The notes under the pieces: model-generated | What the model saw: the letters and a program-made list of their open reading frames with translations, nothing else | The model's database searches: none | What the model was told of the DNA's origin: nothing | Translations under genes and position numbers: made by a program | Shown here: positions 23,350 to 34,963 of the stretch, in pieces | How the letters are laid out: each line of letters opens with the position of its first letter | Position numbering within the stretch: the first letter of the stretch is position 1 | Assembly (NCBI GenBank): GCA_014218235.1 | Contig: CM024760.1 | Location: 11,636,049-11,700,048, forward strand | Direction of reading: 5' to 3' | Origin: Colocasia esculenta | Taxonomy: Eukaryota; Streptophyta; Magnoliopsida; Alismatales; Araceae | Length of the DNA stretch: 64,000 nt

Positions 23350-25560
23350 GTCGGCCACCTTCTACTGAAGGTAGCGACGTATCGGGTCGTCGCGTTCTGA
23401 AGGCGACGAGATGTTCGTCGGGTTCTGGCTTTTGAGTGTGACATGCATGTCATCGCATTCCCCTTCTGACCACAACATGCATTTTTGTTGTCATACTATC
23501 GGGACAGTTGGGACACATGTCGGGGCATTGTCAGATGAAGGCGACATGTCAGGTGTCGCTTTCATGGTGTCAGGCCTGCGAGGGTGACACGTGGTGGATC
23601 CGTTGGTCAGGTCTGACCATGACCTTGGGGTCGCGACAGGTTAGCCGTCACGTTCAGTAAGTGAACGCGACGGGTTGGCTATCGCGTTCTTAGGTCCGAG
23701 GCCTATATGTTCAATGCCATCAGACCTGTCTTCCTCTTCCCCTTTTCTTCTTTCTTCTTCCTTCCTCTGACCCCTCTCTGTGCGATCATCTCTGTGGGGT
23801 GCTTGTGAGAGTGGTGGTGGTGAGATTTGTGGCTTTTACCCTCGACGTTGTGTTCTTCTCTTACGTGGGCGTGGCATTCTCCTCTTCGTGGTGGTGATCC
23901 TCTTCTCCAGCGTGTAGGAGGACGATCATTGCTCATGGACGGCGTGAGCATGGAGCTTGGAGCAAGGAGAAGGTGGCCATGCACACAAGAAGACCCCAAT
24001 GGGTTGGCTCTTCTACTTGAGGTAGGGGCCCTTATCCTTCACCCTAGTTGTATCATGCTAGGGCCTCCTTTCCCCTCCTCCAAGCCTATAGAATCCATTC
24101 TAGGTTGTGTATGCATGTATGAGGTTCTTATTGTGCTTGAATGGGGGTTGGGTTTGAGTGTTCAATCATGTGTGCATGTGAGGTTTCATGAGTGTAGATT
24201 ACTCACATTGACATGTATGGGTGTGGTTGAGGGTGGTTTGTGCCTATAGCCTATGTTTACATCGTCCTCCATGCTCTCCTCCCTCTGTGCACACCGGACT
24301 TGTGTTTTAGGGCATGTTTTGTAGGTCTCGGGTGTCTCTGTCTGTGGTCGCGACAAGGTTCCTATCGCGACCCAGAACCCGACATGTCAACCCATCGCCT
24401 TCTGGAGTGAACGCGACGCCCCACCCTGTAACATCCCTCCCTTGTGGGTCTGTAACCTTCGGCTGAGGTCGCGACGCTTCGATCCGTCACCTTCTGAAGG
24501 CGACGGAGGTCACCGTCACGTTCTGGATAAGAACGCACTATGGCCGCCCCTTTCGCGACTCTGCTCTGACAGCAGCATGCTTATTTGTCGTTTTACTGTC
24601 GGGACGGTTGAGACACCTGTCATCTTGCATGCATGAACGCGACATGCCAGTCCGTCGCGTTCATGATGTCAGGTTTGCATGCGCGACGCGTGGTGGGTTT
24701 GACCGTCATGGCTGCCAGACTTTTCCAGATCGCGACGTAGGTAACCGTCGCGTTAGCATTGCTAACGTGACAACCAGCTCCGTCACGTTCTAAAGGCCAA
24801 GGTTTAAGTTGCTCAGGCCTGAGAATAGTTCCATTTCTTCTCCACTTCACCTGTTTTTCCCCCTCCCCGAGTCCTCTCTGTGTTCTTGCTCTATGGAGAG
24901 CTTGGAGGAGAGGGATTGGGTGGCTTGTGAAGGTAGGTGTGTTGGGTTGCTCTTGTGTGCTTGGTGGTTCTTCTTCCCAGTGGAGATCTTCTCAATGTGC
25001 TCTCCTCATGTGATGCTCTTCTCCGGTTGTAGGAGGATGTTTGTGGATCTTGGATGGCGTCTCCGTGAGGATTGGAGCGAGGAGGATGGTTGCATGCCTA
25101 CGTGAAGGCCCCGTTGGGGTGGATCTTCATTTTGAGGTAGGGATACCTCAACCTTCCCCTAGTTCTAGCATGGTAGGATTCCAAACCCCCTTCTCCAAGC
25201 CTAGAAGCCATACTAGGTTGTGCATGCATGCTATGTTCATGGGGAATGCTTGGATGGCTTTGATAATGCTTGCTTTGTGCTTGGGATAGGGTATGGTGGT
25301 TGAGGGTTCCATGTTTACATGTAAGGGTATTTGAGTGTAGATTCTCTACCTTGCCATGCATGGGTGTGAATGAGGGTGGTTTGAGCTTCTTACATGATTT
25401 TCTATCATTTTCCATGATCCTCTTCCATTGTATACACCGTTTGTGTGGATTTAGGGCGTTGTTGGAGGCCTCGGGTGGCTTTCGGCTGTGGTCGCAACGG
25501 GTTCCCTGGTCTCGACTATGTCGCGACGTATCGCCCTGTCGCGTTCTCTTTGAACGCGCC
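23350..25560 (+). repeat. Diverged 1.1-kb tandem duplication in the LTR of element B
   Basis: Landmarks repeat in the same order at offsets of about 1.09-1.15 kb: GGCGACG blocks (23381/24475), a TCGGGAC..GAGACAC block (23508/24597), a GGAGGA..GGATGGCGT block (23917/25032), TCTCCAAGCCTA (24079/25191) and a CTGTGGTCGC block (24338/25483). The copies are clearly diverged. They could also be remnants of two related LTRs. Confidence 0.75.
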
Positions 25561-27004
25561 CCAGCACCCGCCGCGTTTCTAACCGCGATGGGTATGTGTG
25601 TGGTGTTCAAGAGTTCTGGGTGTCTATGAACGCGTTCCCAGTTCCTGTCGTGTTTCTTGTCGCGACGGAAATATGCGTCGCGTTCATAAGTCTCTGTGTT
25701 GTGGCGACGACTTTCCCCGTCGCATTGCTATCGCGACGAGGGTAGGAGTCACCTTCTGTCTCAGGTCGCGACAGGCAGGGCCATCGCGTTAAGGTCGCGA
25801 CGGATCACTGTGTCGTCTCTCTGACAGAGAGCGACTGAAGACCTGTTCGGAGTTCCTTCCATTGCGACTCTATTTTCTTGGCACTGTGCTGTTTCCTAGT
25901 ATAGTTCTACTCTAGTCTTTTGCCCGGTGCTAGGCACTTGAGGGCTTGTTCACGAGACAGGTTGTTACCGTTACCTGGACCCCCGGTCCCCGCGCGCCTG
26001 TTAGAGGGAGTTCTCCGGGCGGCGGGCGAGCTAGAGTCACAAACTCTAGTAGCAGAGGGGAAAACAGTGGGGACAACGATGTAGAGTTGTTTGTAGAGCT
26101 CTCTTAGATGTGTTTGGGACGCTGAGGTGGTTTGGTGCTCTTTCGGTGCAGATTAGCTAGTCTTGTTCTCACTGCCTCACTCTATGTGGTTCCGATACCA
26201 CCTAGAGGGGCCAGGCGTGGGACCGTAGTCCGGCCAGACTACAACAATGTTGTTACTTTAGTTCCGCGTCTCACTCTAACGGGAGGTGCCAGACATGGAC
26301 TGTCAGTCAAGGGTAAGGAGTGTGGCGCACCTGACTGGTTGACTAGTGTAGTGTTTCTATAGCTAGTGTCTTTGTCCAGGCAGTTGTTTACTGTCTATGT
26401 ACAACCTTGGGTTCTTCCCAGTGCCGTGGTTTACGCGGGTTTTCCAGTCCCGACCTTTAGCTTAGACTGTTGACTGTGTATTCTTTGCGCTTCCACACTT
26501 TACTCTGTTAGTAGGATAGATTTACTGCTTTATTTAATTATTACATATATAGATCTATTCTGCTGTTAGAGCCAGTGGGAGATTGGTAGTCCCTACTGGG
26601 CTTCTTCGTGAAGCTCATTCCCTCCTTTATAGGTGAGACTTCACAGCAGCACGTTCCGCGGCAGGCTGGGGAGACGGGGCCGTAGTAGACGGTGTCTTCC
26701 ATGAGCATTGTTCCCCAGATCTGTGTACTTCACCCTCGGGGTATGCCCCTAAGGGACCTGTTATCCCCTTTACTTTCTGCACTTGTACTTTATTACTTTG
26801 GGACTGTACTAGACTTGTACACTATGTTGGACTCTTTCCTTCACCTTTTAGTACTTTTTAGTGTGTTTTGTTGTTACTTACCTCCATTACATATCTTGTT
26901 AGACTGGTCCGTTAGCCCTTCCGGGTGTCCGGGCCCATGGGCGGCGGTGCCGATGGTCGGATCCTTTGTGGAAGCTGGGGGTCCGGGCATCGGGGCCGTT
27001 ATAG

Positions 27005-27016
27005 TGGTATCAGAGC
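27005..27016 (+). promoter_or_regulatory. Primer-binding site of element B
   Basis: TGGTATCAGAGC, followed by AAGG, at the expected distance after the LTR end. Confidence 0.88.
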
Positions 27017-27141
27017 AAGGGGTCTATCAAGACTTGTAATGGAAATAAGTAATGACGTAAAGTCCCTTAGGAAGTACAAGTAACACTGCTAGCCGCCGGA
27101 TTATTATCTGTTAACTTGAATGTTAGAATGTGTTGCAGGAC

Positions 27142-28612
27142 ATGCCTCCACGTAGATGCAGGCAGGTTCGAGAGCTGATGGAGCATCAGGACACCGAGCC
27201 GGACGAGTCGGTTGCAGCCAAGCACTTGCCGGTTGATGCTCAGCCTCAGCAGTTCGAGTAGCCTGGTGTTCTGTTGCCGCAGGGCGTCCCGTTACAGCAG
27301 GGAGCGCAGTAGCAACAACAGTGATTTCCACCCCCCACCCCCGCCAGATGTCATGGAGCAGTGGTGGAGAGCCATGTGTCCAGGCCCCTTGGCAGTACCA
27401 GCAGTGTCAGCAGTACCAGCAGATGCCGACAGGAGGTCAGCAGTTCACAGAGATGGCAGTAGAGGAGCAGTCACCACCGACCCTGCAGGCAGCACCGGTT
27501 CAGCCAGAGGTACCACCAATGGTACAGCAGCAGGTTCCAATTGCAGCGGCAGCACATGAGGACCGCACAACGCTTCTGAAGAGGTTTCTTCGTCTTCGGC
27601 CTTCGATGTTCTATGGTGACTATGATCCGGACAAGGCAGAGAGTTGGGTCCATGAGCTAGAGCGCACCTTCGAGACCATGGATTATGCAGTTCAGGATCA
27701 GGTCAGACTTGTAGTATATCAGCTGAAGGGGTCAGCCCACGAGTGGTGGAGGACCGTGAGGCAGACCAATTTTCAGGGCAGGAGGCTAAACTAGATTTCT
27801 TGGGAGCATTTCTTAGAGACCTTTCATGGCGAGTACTTCCCCGACTACGCTTGCCATTAGAGGAGGGACATGTTCCACGAGCTGACGCAGGGAGACTTGA
27901 CTATGGCGCAGTACCACCAGAGGTTTGTACAGCTGCTTCGACACGTCCCCCACGTGGCCACCAGTGAGCAGGCTCGTACTGAGTGGTTCATTAGTGGGCT
28001 ACGCTTGGAGTTGAGGTGAGCCATGGCTGGTCACCTCTGCGACACCTTGGGATTGGCAGTAGCGAGGGCTACCACCTTGGAGAGGGAGTGTCGGTTTCAG
28101 CCACAGCAGGGAGGAGGCTCGGTGAGGTCTACCCCGTACCAGCGCCCTTCGGATAGTCGAGGGAGTGGGAGTGTGTCTTCTTCTTCTTCTTCTTCTTCTT
28201 CTTCTTCTTCTTCTTCTTCTTCTTCTTCGAGGACAAGAGGTGCGGGCCTGACCTCAAAGCTGAAGAAGTTGTTCACTCGAGGAGGCAGGCGTCGTTACCA
28301 ACAGTCACAGTAGCCGCGACATCAGCAGGAGCAGCTAGTGGAGCAGTCTGTGCAGCAGGGAGCAGAGCAGAGCTAGCAGGGCACAGGTTGCTTTCACTGT
28401 GGGCAGCAGGGTCTCTTCAGGTATGACTGTCCTTTGAGGCAGGGGCAGCAGTAGTTGGCACTGACTCAATACACTCAGCAGGCACCTCAGACGCAGTACC
28501 CTCCACCCCAGTAGGCGCAGCGTCAGCAGCAGCACCAGGGCCAGTTCCAGCAGCCGCAGCAGCGCCAGTAGCAGCCTCAGCAAGGACGTGGTCGCGGTCG
28601 GGTGACCTTTTC
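27142..28612 (+). pseudogene. Degenerate gag of element B
   Basis: Starts at ATG 27142 and reads as a Gln/Pro-rich N-terminus. A capsid block follows (RPSMFYGDYDPDKAESW at about 27600, AHEWWRT at about 27740), then a segment near 27900 (AQYHQRFVQLL). A poly-Ser run precedes a zinc knuckle at 28389-28430 whose His is replaced by Leu (CFHCGQQGLFRYDC). There is at least one frameshift near 27320-27350 and many in-frame TAG codons, mostly in Gln-rich stretches, so CAG to TAG is the likely cause. Confidence 0.8.
28176..28228 (+). repeat. (CTT)n microsatellite in gag
   Basis: About 17 trinucleotide units encode a serine run in the gag of element B. Confidence 0.92.
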
Positions 28613-31120
28613 ATTCTGCATTAACACACAGCCTAGACCGATACCAGATGCATCAATGTAGACTGAGAATCCTTCGCCCTCAACTGGTAATGCAAGGACA
28701 TATGCAGATGTCATGCATTTCTTCAGTGTCTGAAAGCCCTTCTCACATTACTTGCTCCAGACATAAGGGTTCTCCTTTCACGTAAGGCGAGTAAGGGGTA
28801 CAACAATCTTGAAGAAATCCTTAATGAACTGCATGTAATAGCCAGCCAGTCCTAAAAAGCTTCTAATTTCTATGACATTGGTTGGTCTCTCACAATTAAG
28901 TACCACTTCAACCTTGGAAGGATCAACAACAATACCGTCTTTGGATATGACATGTTCTAGGAATGAAACTTCCTCGAGCCAGAACTCACACTTGCTCAAT
29001 TTTGCATAGAGCTTGTTGTCACACAAGATCTATAGAGTGATCCTCAGATGCTCCTCGTGCTCTTCCTTGGTCTTGGAATATATAAGAATATCATCAATCA
29101 ACACCACGATGAATTTGTCGAGGTATGGCCGATAGATGTTGTTCATCAGTTGCATGAAAGCTGCAGGAGCATTTGTTAGACCAAAAAACATAATGATAAA
29201 TTCATAATGTCCGTACCTGCTCCTGAAAGCCGTCTTATAAATATTTGCATCCTTGATTCTCATCTGATGATATCCAGACCTAAGGTGAATCTTAGAAAAA
29301 TACTTAGCTCCAGATATTTGATCAAATAATTCATCGACGCGAGGCAGAGGGTATTTGTTATTGATAGTAAGCTGGTTCAACTGCTTGTAATCGATGCATA
29401 ATCTTATAGATCCGTCCTTCTTCTTGACAAATAACACGGGTGCTCCCCAAGGGGAAGTACTATGTCTGATAAAGCCCATCTCTAGCAATTCCATCAATTG
29501 GTCCTTTAACTCTTTCAGCTCGGCAAGAGACATTCTATATGGTTGACGTGACACCGGTGCAGCTCCTGGGGTCATATCGATTGCGAAATTCACATCTCAT
29601 TCAGGTGGATTTCCTGGAAGCTCATCGGAGAAAACGTCGGAGTAGTCTTGCACTATGCGTATGTCTGCTACGTTGGGTGCCTTCTTTTCGACCATCATAG
29701 TGGCAAAGAATGCTACACATCCTTTCCTAATCATGCCTTGTGCACGAATAGCAGAAACGAGAGACAAGTGCCTCTTGTGTCTATGTCCCATAAAGATCAA
29801 CTTAGGGAATTCACTAAATGTAATTTTCTCTCTTCTACAGTCAACACTCACACCATAGGTGGATAGCCAATCGGCTCCTAATATGACATCATAGCCTTCC
29901 ATGGGCATACACACTAGGTCGGCTCTTAGATTGAGTTCCCCAATCATTACATCAGCTAAAGGAAAATATTTGTTCAATTTAGCTTTCTCCCCCAGTGGTG
30001 TTGTGACAGATAATTCAAAACCCATAGACGTAGGATTGAAATTTAATGTATTAGCAAAGTTCTGAGATATGAACGAATGTGTAGCGCCAGTATCAAACAA
30101 AACAAATGCTGATTGTGAAAAGACTTGTAATGTACCTTCTATGACTCCACCCTCTTCGATAGTCTCCATTTCCTGCACGACTTGCAGTCTGCCTTGTTTC
30201 TTTTGCCCATTAAGATGCTTCTTCTTCAACACAGGGCATTCAGAAGTGCGGTGATTGCGATTCCCGCAGCGTAGGGATGCGCCAGCTTTCCTCCAGCATT
30301 CATCGGCAATGTGACCAGGTTTGTCACAATGCTCGCAGTTAGTCTTGTTGATGGTAGAGAGGGTAGCAACCTTGGGCTTCCTTTCGTGATTCGGCCCTTT
30401 AGTGATGTTGAATGGCCGCTTCTTGCTGTTGGCCAATCTGCTTGATGAGCCAAGTACTTGTTCCTTCTTGACAGTCCTACCTTTGATGCGTTCTGTGAGA
30501 TCGGTCGCATCCTCTAGCAACTGGGCCTTCGTAACCATATCAGCATAAATCTGAATGTCAAGTGGTGCGAGCTGAGTAATGTAAGAAGGCTTGAGCCCAT
30601 TAAGAAATCACCTCGCCTTCATTTTCTTGGTGCTGATAAGGTGATTGGCATATCGTGCCAATCGAGAGAATTGAGCTTCATATTTTGCCACTAAGAGGTT
30701 CCTTTGCTTTAATGCAACAAATTCGGCCGCCTTTCTTTCCTGAACTCGTTCAGAGATATACTTGAAGTTGAACTGCTCCTTGAATTCATCCCAGATGAAT
30801 TGTGCATCAGCCTGAGTGGCTTCTACAGCCTCCCACCACGCAACGGCGTCCCTTTCTAGCTGGAAAGTGGCAAGTAGTAGTTTTTCCCCGTCTGCGCATT
30901 GCATAACACAGAAAATACGTTCAATTTCTTTCAACCAGTGTTCAGCCTCATCGGGATTAGTGGTCCCACTGAAACGAGGCGGGTTCATGCTATGAAAGTT
31001 TCTATGCATATCTCCAGCTTCTCGATTTCCACCGCCTCCTTGGGCAGCTTGCAGTAGGGCTCGAGTCAATTCCTGAATTGTTTGCTGCATGTCACGGAGT
31101 TGTGTACGCTCCACTGCCAT
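28613..31120 (-). pseudogene. Broken gag-pol of element A, no frameshift
   Basis: ATG at 31120. One frame encodes: a gag capsid block (NPPRFSGTTNPDEAEHW, about 30990); two zinc knuckles (CEHCDKPGHIADEC and CGNRNHRTSECP, about 30330-30230); protease (FDTGATHSFIS, about 30100); RT from about 29520, with VVLIDDILIYS near 29090 in place of the usual FDD box; and the start of RNase H (VYIDASG) at about 28660. The frame is interrupted by TGA at about 30607, TGA at 29596, TAG at 29029, TGA at 28777 and TAA at about 28755, all compatible with C-to-T changes. The frame does not shift across 2.5 kb. Confidence 0.88.
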
Positions 31121-31306
31121 TGCTAATTTTCTAGGTTCTTTCAAGAGAAAATTTAATGTAAGATATTGGAATTGCACTAAGTTGATGTGTGTGTGAATTT
31201 ATTTAACTTATTACCCATGGTTCTAACCATCTCTCACATAGGTATGATAATTGACTTTAGTCGAGGCAGGTCAATCCTGATCATCCTATACTTAAGAACA
31301 ACCTAG

Positions 31307-31318
31307 GCTCTGATACCA
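31307..31318 (-). promoter_or_regulatory. Primer-binding site of element A
   Basis: On the minus strand this is TGGTATCAGAGC, upstream of the gag start at 31120. Confidence 0.88.
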
Positions 31319-31324
31319 CAAATA

Positions 31325-33921
31325 GTTAAATAACTAGTTTAGAGCAAGAAATAGACATCAAACCATTGCACAATTGGAATAATGTCAAATGAACCACCTT
31401 TATTGATAATTCCACTAATTCTATTACATTCACTAATTCAGAGCCATAACTATTGGCCCAGAGTGCGTTATTCAAAACAAAACAACTACTAACTAACTGT
31501 TGCTGCAAGGGCAAAGGGGGTTGACCAGGGTCAATCCGAGTGGGCCCCAAGGCGATGGCGTGTCGTCGTCGGCGAAGGTTGACAAAGCTCCGGCCTGCAG
31601 AAACCACCGAGTTGCCTCGGTGGGGAGACACTCCGACGCCTCGGTTGAATTTTTTTTTTCACTTGTCTAACTTGGGCGAGTGTCTCCCCACTGAGGCGAC
31701 TCGGTGGTTTCTGCAGGCCGGAGCTTTGTCAACCTTCGCCGACGACGACACGCCATCGCCTCGGGGCCCACTCGGATTGACCCTGGTCAACCCCCTTTGC
31801 CCTTGCAACAACACTAACTATTCATCTAACTAACTACTAAAAGCATTGGTTGTCGAAAAGACTGGTCACTCTTGCACTTCCTCATCCCCATCATCTTGTG
31901 TGTGGTAGTCTCCATCAGACTCACTTGAAACACATGAAATAAATAGCGCAGGATGAGCGATAATCACTTAGTAGGACTTAATATCTCGTGTAAACATGCA
32001 TACTTTAAGTGATTAATGTCTTGTAAAATAAGGTAACTAGAGAAAATGATCAAGTATAGTCACGAAAGTGATGTACAAGATAGCAAGAAAACGGGAGTAC
32101 TTTCACATAAAATAGAACAAGCAGCATGATAACGGGTTGACCATATAACAAGATAGCATGTATAGTTGTATAGAAGTGCACTAGTAGCGATAGCATGTTT
32201 GGTTGATATTCTTTCAACCGTGAGAACAAGTATTTTGATTGATTGATTGTCTTAGATTTAATTATCAAATAAATTATGGGTAATTTCAGTAAGGTCTCAT
32301 GGTGAAAATTCACGTTTAGTGTGAGCATGTGTAAGATAATCAAGCTAGCAAGAGATAGTTGTGCACACATCTTTTAATTAATAAAATCATGTGAATAATA
32401 GTAATTATACATTAACACGTTGTTACTGTTCATAACAGTGTATTACAGGGCTAAACAATGATTATATGGCATGATTAATATGGTTTGCATGCAAATTAGG
32501 GTTTCTAGACAGAAAGTCAGGTCGCGACGTCGGCCAGCGTTGCGATAAGTTGGGCCGACGTGATGGCCATGATCTGGTCGTGATGGGTCGGGCCGACGCA
32601 TTCTGGTTGCGACCAACGAGCCGACGCGATCCGATTCAGCCGAGACGTCGACGCGACGACGAGGTTCTCGTCGCGATAGGTCGGGGCAATGCGTTCAGGT
32701 AGAGACCGACATGATCAGAAGATCGCGATGCAGGGTCCCGTCGCGTTAAGAACGCGACGTGAGACCTTATCACGACCTGGTTGAGAACGCGACCTATCGG
32801 GTCGTCGCATTCTCAGGTCTCGGCCCGAGCTCAGGAACTTGCACAGGTCTCCTTGGGCTGTGGTCCATGTAGTCAAGGGATTGACACAGTGCTCTTCAAA
32901 ATTTCATATAAATTCGTATACATGATGAAAAATCACGAAATTAGTTTTAAATGAAACTAGACATGTAGAGGTATCCACAGTAGAAAGTAATTTGACTTTT
33001 GACATGACACGATCATGTTATACACATGACACTTCTCAAGGTAACAAAATCAGACACAGTGATAGAAGACGATTAAATTTGAAAAGATCACTTGATAGAA
33101 ATTGGGGAAAATAGAATCATTAGACTCCTGACATCAAGTAGTATGCACAATAAAAGTTCCAAGGCATGAGATCAAGCATGTATATGGATTTATGGTAAAT
33201 AAGTCAAGTCAGGTACATGTTCTTAACAGAACTTTGAGTACGAAATACTCATGAATGGTATGATAAAAATTAGGGAAAATATGGGGCTTTTAATGCTTGG
33301 ATCATGGTCTACCTAGGGTCGAAATTAATTTATTTTTGCTTGAGAGATTGCCTACCTTTGAGTACTTTGAAATCCTAGGGTAAGAAGAGTGAAGAACTTG
33401 AAGAAGCTCTTCATTAAGCCTCCTCATCCTTGATATCCTTGTCCAAGGGCTCTCCTTCTCGTCCTCCAAGCTCCAGAAAGTGTCTAGGGTTGGCTAGATA
33501 CAAAATAGAGGAGTATTTGTATATTTTAAGTCTCTAATACACTTAAAACTCTTTCCTCTCATCCAACTCTGAATTTCCTATATTTATCTCTCTTTTTTCT
33601 AGCATTTATCCATCTAATTGACATGGGGTGGGCTCTAGATCCATGGCCAAAGGGTTAGGATAGGACTATGACTCTTTTTAGGATAATTATGAGTTAAAAT
33701 AGTGATTATCTTAACCCTTTTTAATTTATTAATAATTAAGATACACAATTTGACTTAATTATCTCCAATCCATCATTGGGTTCTAACTTTTGGGCACATT
33801 AGTTCATATTTAGACCATTAGTGTAAACCCATCACTTATTTTTACTTAATGGGATTTAATTATTCACATTTTCTTTTAATTTAACTTCATTTATCGAAAA
33901 TTTAAAATTAGAGTTTCTACA
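31325..33921 (-). repeat. LTR region of element A
   Basis: About 2.6 kb between the PBS and a likely LTR start, TGTAGAAACTC on the minus strand at 33921. It contains a CpG-dense block at 32515-32830 full of GTCGCGAC-like motifs, like the LTRs of the neighbouring elements, and hosts the 316-bp hairpin. The end next to the PBS is not resolved to the base. Confidence 0.6.
31498..31813. mobile_element. Near-perfect inverted repeat (foldback element), 316 bp
   Basis: Arms of 136 bp (31498-31633 and 31678-31813) are inverted copies with about four mismatches, separated by a 44-bp loop with a T run. The arms are GC-rich and start TGTTGCTGCAAGGG. Flanking 9-mers CTAACTAAC (31489-31497) and CTAACTATT (31814-31822) share their first seven bases, a possible imperfect TSD. 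No coding capacity is needed to explain it. Confidence 0.9.
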
Positions 33922-34963
33922 TGGTCGACTATCCTCCTAAAGATAAATGATGGTGCATCAACACTTTTATTTTATTTTATTCAGTAAGGTTAAACACCAT
34001 AAACATTTTTTATTGTTATTAAATTACCATTTATAGAGGTGAAAAAGTGGTTGACTAACTCCCACAATTTTTATGAATTTTTAAATTTATTTGATGGACG
34101 AAACACCGACTTGCATTTAGGAATAACAATTAAAAGGTCTCGAGAGTGATTTTGGAGGAAAACCTTCCAACGCTCAAGTTAGGGAATTGATCGAAACGTA
34201 GAGGAGCTGAAGACAGTGGGGAGAAGGTGTGAGAGTGAACTACTTTACTTGCCTTCTAGTGCCCTCCTTTTGCCTTTGCTAGAAAGTCTTTTTTAAGCGA
34301 GTGTCATGGTCTTCTTGATGTGCCACTTCTTGGCCATGAAGACGAGTTGTGGAAGAATGAGCGTATGCTACACAAGAGTGGCTATTGGAATGGGCTGGTG
34401 AGGAGTTGTGTGCCGTTTTCGCAACATGGGCAGGGCGACGAGGACATTGTTGACTTCTTTGAAATAAAGAGAGATATATTGGGCAACAAAGAATGCCTCT
34501 GCTTATAGTTGCAAGGGCGTCCTATGTGGCTATATATTGTGCCATGTTCTAATATAGTAGAGATGGATCAGGTTATGAGAGTGGGGCATCTTGCGTTTTG
34601 GAGAGAGAGGCCTCGAGAGGTTAAAGACTCGTCCTTGGCAAATGTTAGGCCATCTAGAGATGATGATTTTGGGAGCTGAGAAATCGGATCTTCTGTGGAT
34701 CAGACCCATATTTGTTCTTCTTAATACGTTGTCGCAGCAGAACGCTTTAATAGGGTTGGTGAATGGTAATAAGCTTATTTCGCCTCACCATGTGCCTTAG
34801 AAAATGGTTTATTCACCTACCTTTGCTTAGTGAAGCTATTAATATAAAAAACAATTATATATATATATATATATATATTATAAGACTTGCCATTATACAA
34901 TTATTCAAATTAAATATTTGCTCAATCAATTTTTCAATTTTAACTTTTTCTCAAACCCCCCCC
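33922..34963. other. AT-rich intergenic, no gene recognised
   Basis: Short ORFs at 34320-34508 and 34591-34800 resemble nothing I know. A TA microsatellite lies at about 34856-34880 and a C run at 34956-34965. Confidence 0.5.

Larger units (their letters stand above)
23350..28612 (+). mobile_element. Truncated Ty3/gypsy element B (LTR plus gag)
   Basis: A long CpG-rich LTR-like region ends at about 27003, just before a tRNA-Met PBS at 27005. A degenerate gag follows and stops abruptly at about 28612 inside a Gln/Arg-rich tail, where element A (opposite strand) begins. No protease, RT or 3' LTR follows. The 5' limit is uncertain; a TGTAACATCCC at about 24430 is an alternative LTR start. Confidence 0.75.
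28613..33921 (-). mobile_element. Truncated Ty3/gypsy element A (minus strand)
   Basis: Reading on the minus strand: an LTR-like region from 33921 (TGTAGAAACTC), a tRNA-Met PBS at 31318-31307, gag, protease, RT and the start of RNase H, then an abrupt end at about 28613 against element B. Integrase and the other LTR are absent. The gag is close to that of the gag-only element at 11 kb, suggesting the same lineage (Tekay/Del-like by recall). Confidence 0.85.

Noticed and set aside
31307..31318. tRNA-Met-like sequence (also at 10818, 27005 and 39851)
   Set aside because: Only the 12-base primer-binding match is present; there is no tRNA cloverleaf.
31540..31833. 97-codon ORF over the hairpin
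   Set aside because: Explained by the GC-rich inverted repeat.
34320..34800. Two short plus-strand ORFs
   Set aside because: No recognisable domain, in AT-rich intergenic DNA.
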